Source: SVTX01 sp045588675 (GTDB lineage Bacteria; Bacillota; Clostridia; Oscillospirales; CAG-272). Taken from it: DNA of 42,386 nucleotides. Position 1 is the stretch's first letter; each line of letters opens with the position of its first letter. The notes under the pieces are model-generated. The model did not search any database, had not been told where the DNA came from, and was given only the letters and a program-made list of their open reading frames with translations. Positions 41,841 through 42,386 of this stretch are shown here, piece by piece. Where the stretch lies: the NCBI GenBank assembly GCA_045588675.1, contig JAZNER010000069.1:1-42386 (forward strand), given 5' to 3'. A program made the translations under genes and the position numbers.

Positions 41841-42030
41841 TTACATAGATTCGTTTACAAGCATGGAGTAGTACCCCGGAAGATAGCGGTCAAGTGCAAC
41901 TCCCATCATCGCCAAGGGATAAGTGTACCCTCGCGGCAAAAATCATGGACTGTTTTTGTACGATAGCCTTGTATGGATCTATTTTGTAGTGGTAACACAA
42001 AAAATCCAAGTCGAAAGACTTGGATTTTTT
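41841..42030 (+). ncRNA. Possible degenerate third member of the tandem RNA class
   Basis: Contains GGGATAAGTGTACC (41916-41929), GGCAAAAAT (41935-41943) and TTTTTGTA (41953-41960), in the same order as RNA 2 (GGGATAAGTATACC, GGCAAAAAT, TTTTTGTA). TACATAGAT near 41842-41850 can pair with ATCTATTTTGTA at 41977-41988 as a closing stem with a bulge, and a terminator follows at 42001-42030. No clear promoter is seen, so it may be in the 3' region of the GNAT transcript or be a remnant. Confidence 0.4.
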
Positions 42031-42206
42031 CATTTGTGCCGCAGGCACAACATCATTTGCGTGGCACACGCAACATCATTTCGAGCGAAGCGAGAACATC
42101 ATTGCCGCCCCGCGGCACAAATGAACGAGGTTGCACTTCGTGCAAATGATGTGCTTCGCAATGATGTGGGCTTACGCCCAACGATGTTGCGCTTCGCGCA
42201 AACGGA
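41999..42206 (+). repeat. Hairpin-array repeat element, copy 2
   Basis: Same layout as copy 1 in the same orientation. Terminator, then TTGTGCC-GCA-GGCACAA, TTGCGTG-GCA-CACGCAA, an imperfect TTCGAGC-GAA-GCGAGAA and TGCCGC-CCC-GCGGCA joined by CATCAT. Then TTGCAC-TTC-GTGCAA, TGC-TTC-GCA, TGGGC-TTAC-GCCCA and TTGCGC-TTC-GCGCAA joined by ATGATG or ACGATG. The 12-bp inverted repeat is at 42031-42042 / 42112-42123. Two further hairpins (ACGCC-TTC-GGCGT and GTGC-GAAA-GCAC) follow to 42239. Some hairpins are identical to copy 1 and others are different, while the linkers are kept. Confidence 0.85.
42001..42030 (+). terminator. Terminator; left end of hairpin-array element 2
   Basis: Stem AAAATCCAAGTC / GACTTGGATTTT with GAAA loop and T-run, same sequence as the terminator at 40749. 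Confidence 0.92.
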
Positions 42207-42238
42207 TACGCCTTCGGCGTGATTTGGTGCGAAAGCAC

Positions 42239-42267
42239 TTGAAACATTCACGGATTTGTGGTATAAT
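42239..42267 (+). promoter_or_regulatory. Promoter of the last gene
   Basis: TTGAAA (42239-42244), 17-base spacer, TATAAT (42262-42267), directly after the hairpin array. Confidence 0.85.
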
Positions 42268-42297
42268 AATAAAAACCCATTTTTTAAGGAGAAAAAT

Positions 42298-42386
42298 ATG
42301 ACATACAAAAACGGAATAAAGGAATATGCGCTTACTGGAGTAATGTTCGGGGTTCCAATGGGAATTTTATTCGGTCTTATGCATCT
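42298..42386 (+). CDS. Start of a membrane protein gene, truncated by window end
   Basis: Only about 29 codons are visible, from an ATG with AAGGAG six to seven bases upstream. They read MTYKNGIKEYALTGVMFGVPMGILFGLM, a short polar N-terminus leading into a glycine-rich transmembrane helix. It is preceded by a good promoter. No family can be assigned from this length. Confidence 0.7.
   Translation, partial: MTYKNGIKEYALTGVMFGVPMGILFGLMH

Overview
The window looks like chromosome from an anaerobic low-GC Bacillota, most likely class Clostridia (Oscillospirales or Christensenellales type). This rests on pyruvate:ferredoxin oxidoreductase, strong AGGAGG-type ribosome binding sites, many TTGACA-N17-TATAAT promoters, DUF975, DUF1015 and DUF4190 proteins, and abundant zinc-ribbon membrane proteins. 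The taxonomic placement is inference; there is no rRNA in the window. Most of it is ordinary core genome in short operons separated by strong hairpin terminators, many of them bidirectional.

Layout. 1-2881: end of a nucleoside/simple-sugar ABC importer operon (ATPase, two permeases). 2945-5257 (minus): HtrA-like protease and an orphan OmpR-type response regulator. 5582-10208: an AT-rich island of zinc-ribbon membrane proteins (a broken small gene, a two-ribbon membrane protein, a zinc-ribbon/repeat/trypsin-like protease, a zinc-ribbon protein). It is bounded by a 17-bp direct repeat made of the first codons of ychF. 10225-13703: ychF, DUF975, trmB, truB. 13746-18404: aspartate kinase, DUF1015, a small membrane protein, CCA-adding enzyme. 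18618-25326: ftcD, FAD oxidoreductase, sugar isomerase, PHP phosphoesterase, MATE exporter, esterase. 25378-29465 (minus): small membrane protein and nifJ. 29698-32667: XRE regulator facing a DUF4190 membrane protein, Lgt-like protein, M18 aminopeptidase. 32793-33543: two tandem structured RNAs and a Cys-rich small protein. 33619-40233 (minus): PHP protein, large M6 metalloprotease, stand-alone GMP synthase ATP-pyrophosphatase subunit, CofE-like ligase. 40671-42386: tRNA-Trp, two copies of an about 205-bp hairpin-array element around a four-helix-bundle/GNAT gene pair, and the start of another gene.

The most interesting signals are non-coding. (1) Two tandem RNAs at about 32828-33331 each have a perfect-spacing promoter, an 11-bp closing stem with the same U-G wobble, shared internal motifs and mutually exclusive anti-terminator/terminator hairpins, which is riboswitch-like; a degenerate third relative may lie at 41841-42030. 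(2) A leader RNA is repeated before two unrelated genes (15401 and 24652), with a compensatory base change in its main stem. (3) The repeated hairpin-array elements near the right end have left-half GAA-loop mini-hairpins joined by CATCAT and right-half TTC-loop mini-hairpins joined by ATGATG. (4) The zinc-ribbon island appears to have inserted at codon 5-6 of ychF while leaving ychF intact. I could not assign any of the RNA or array elements to a family I know; whether they are new needs covariance-model and database searches.
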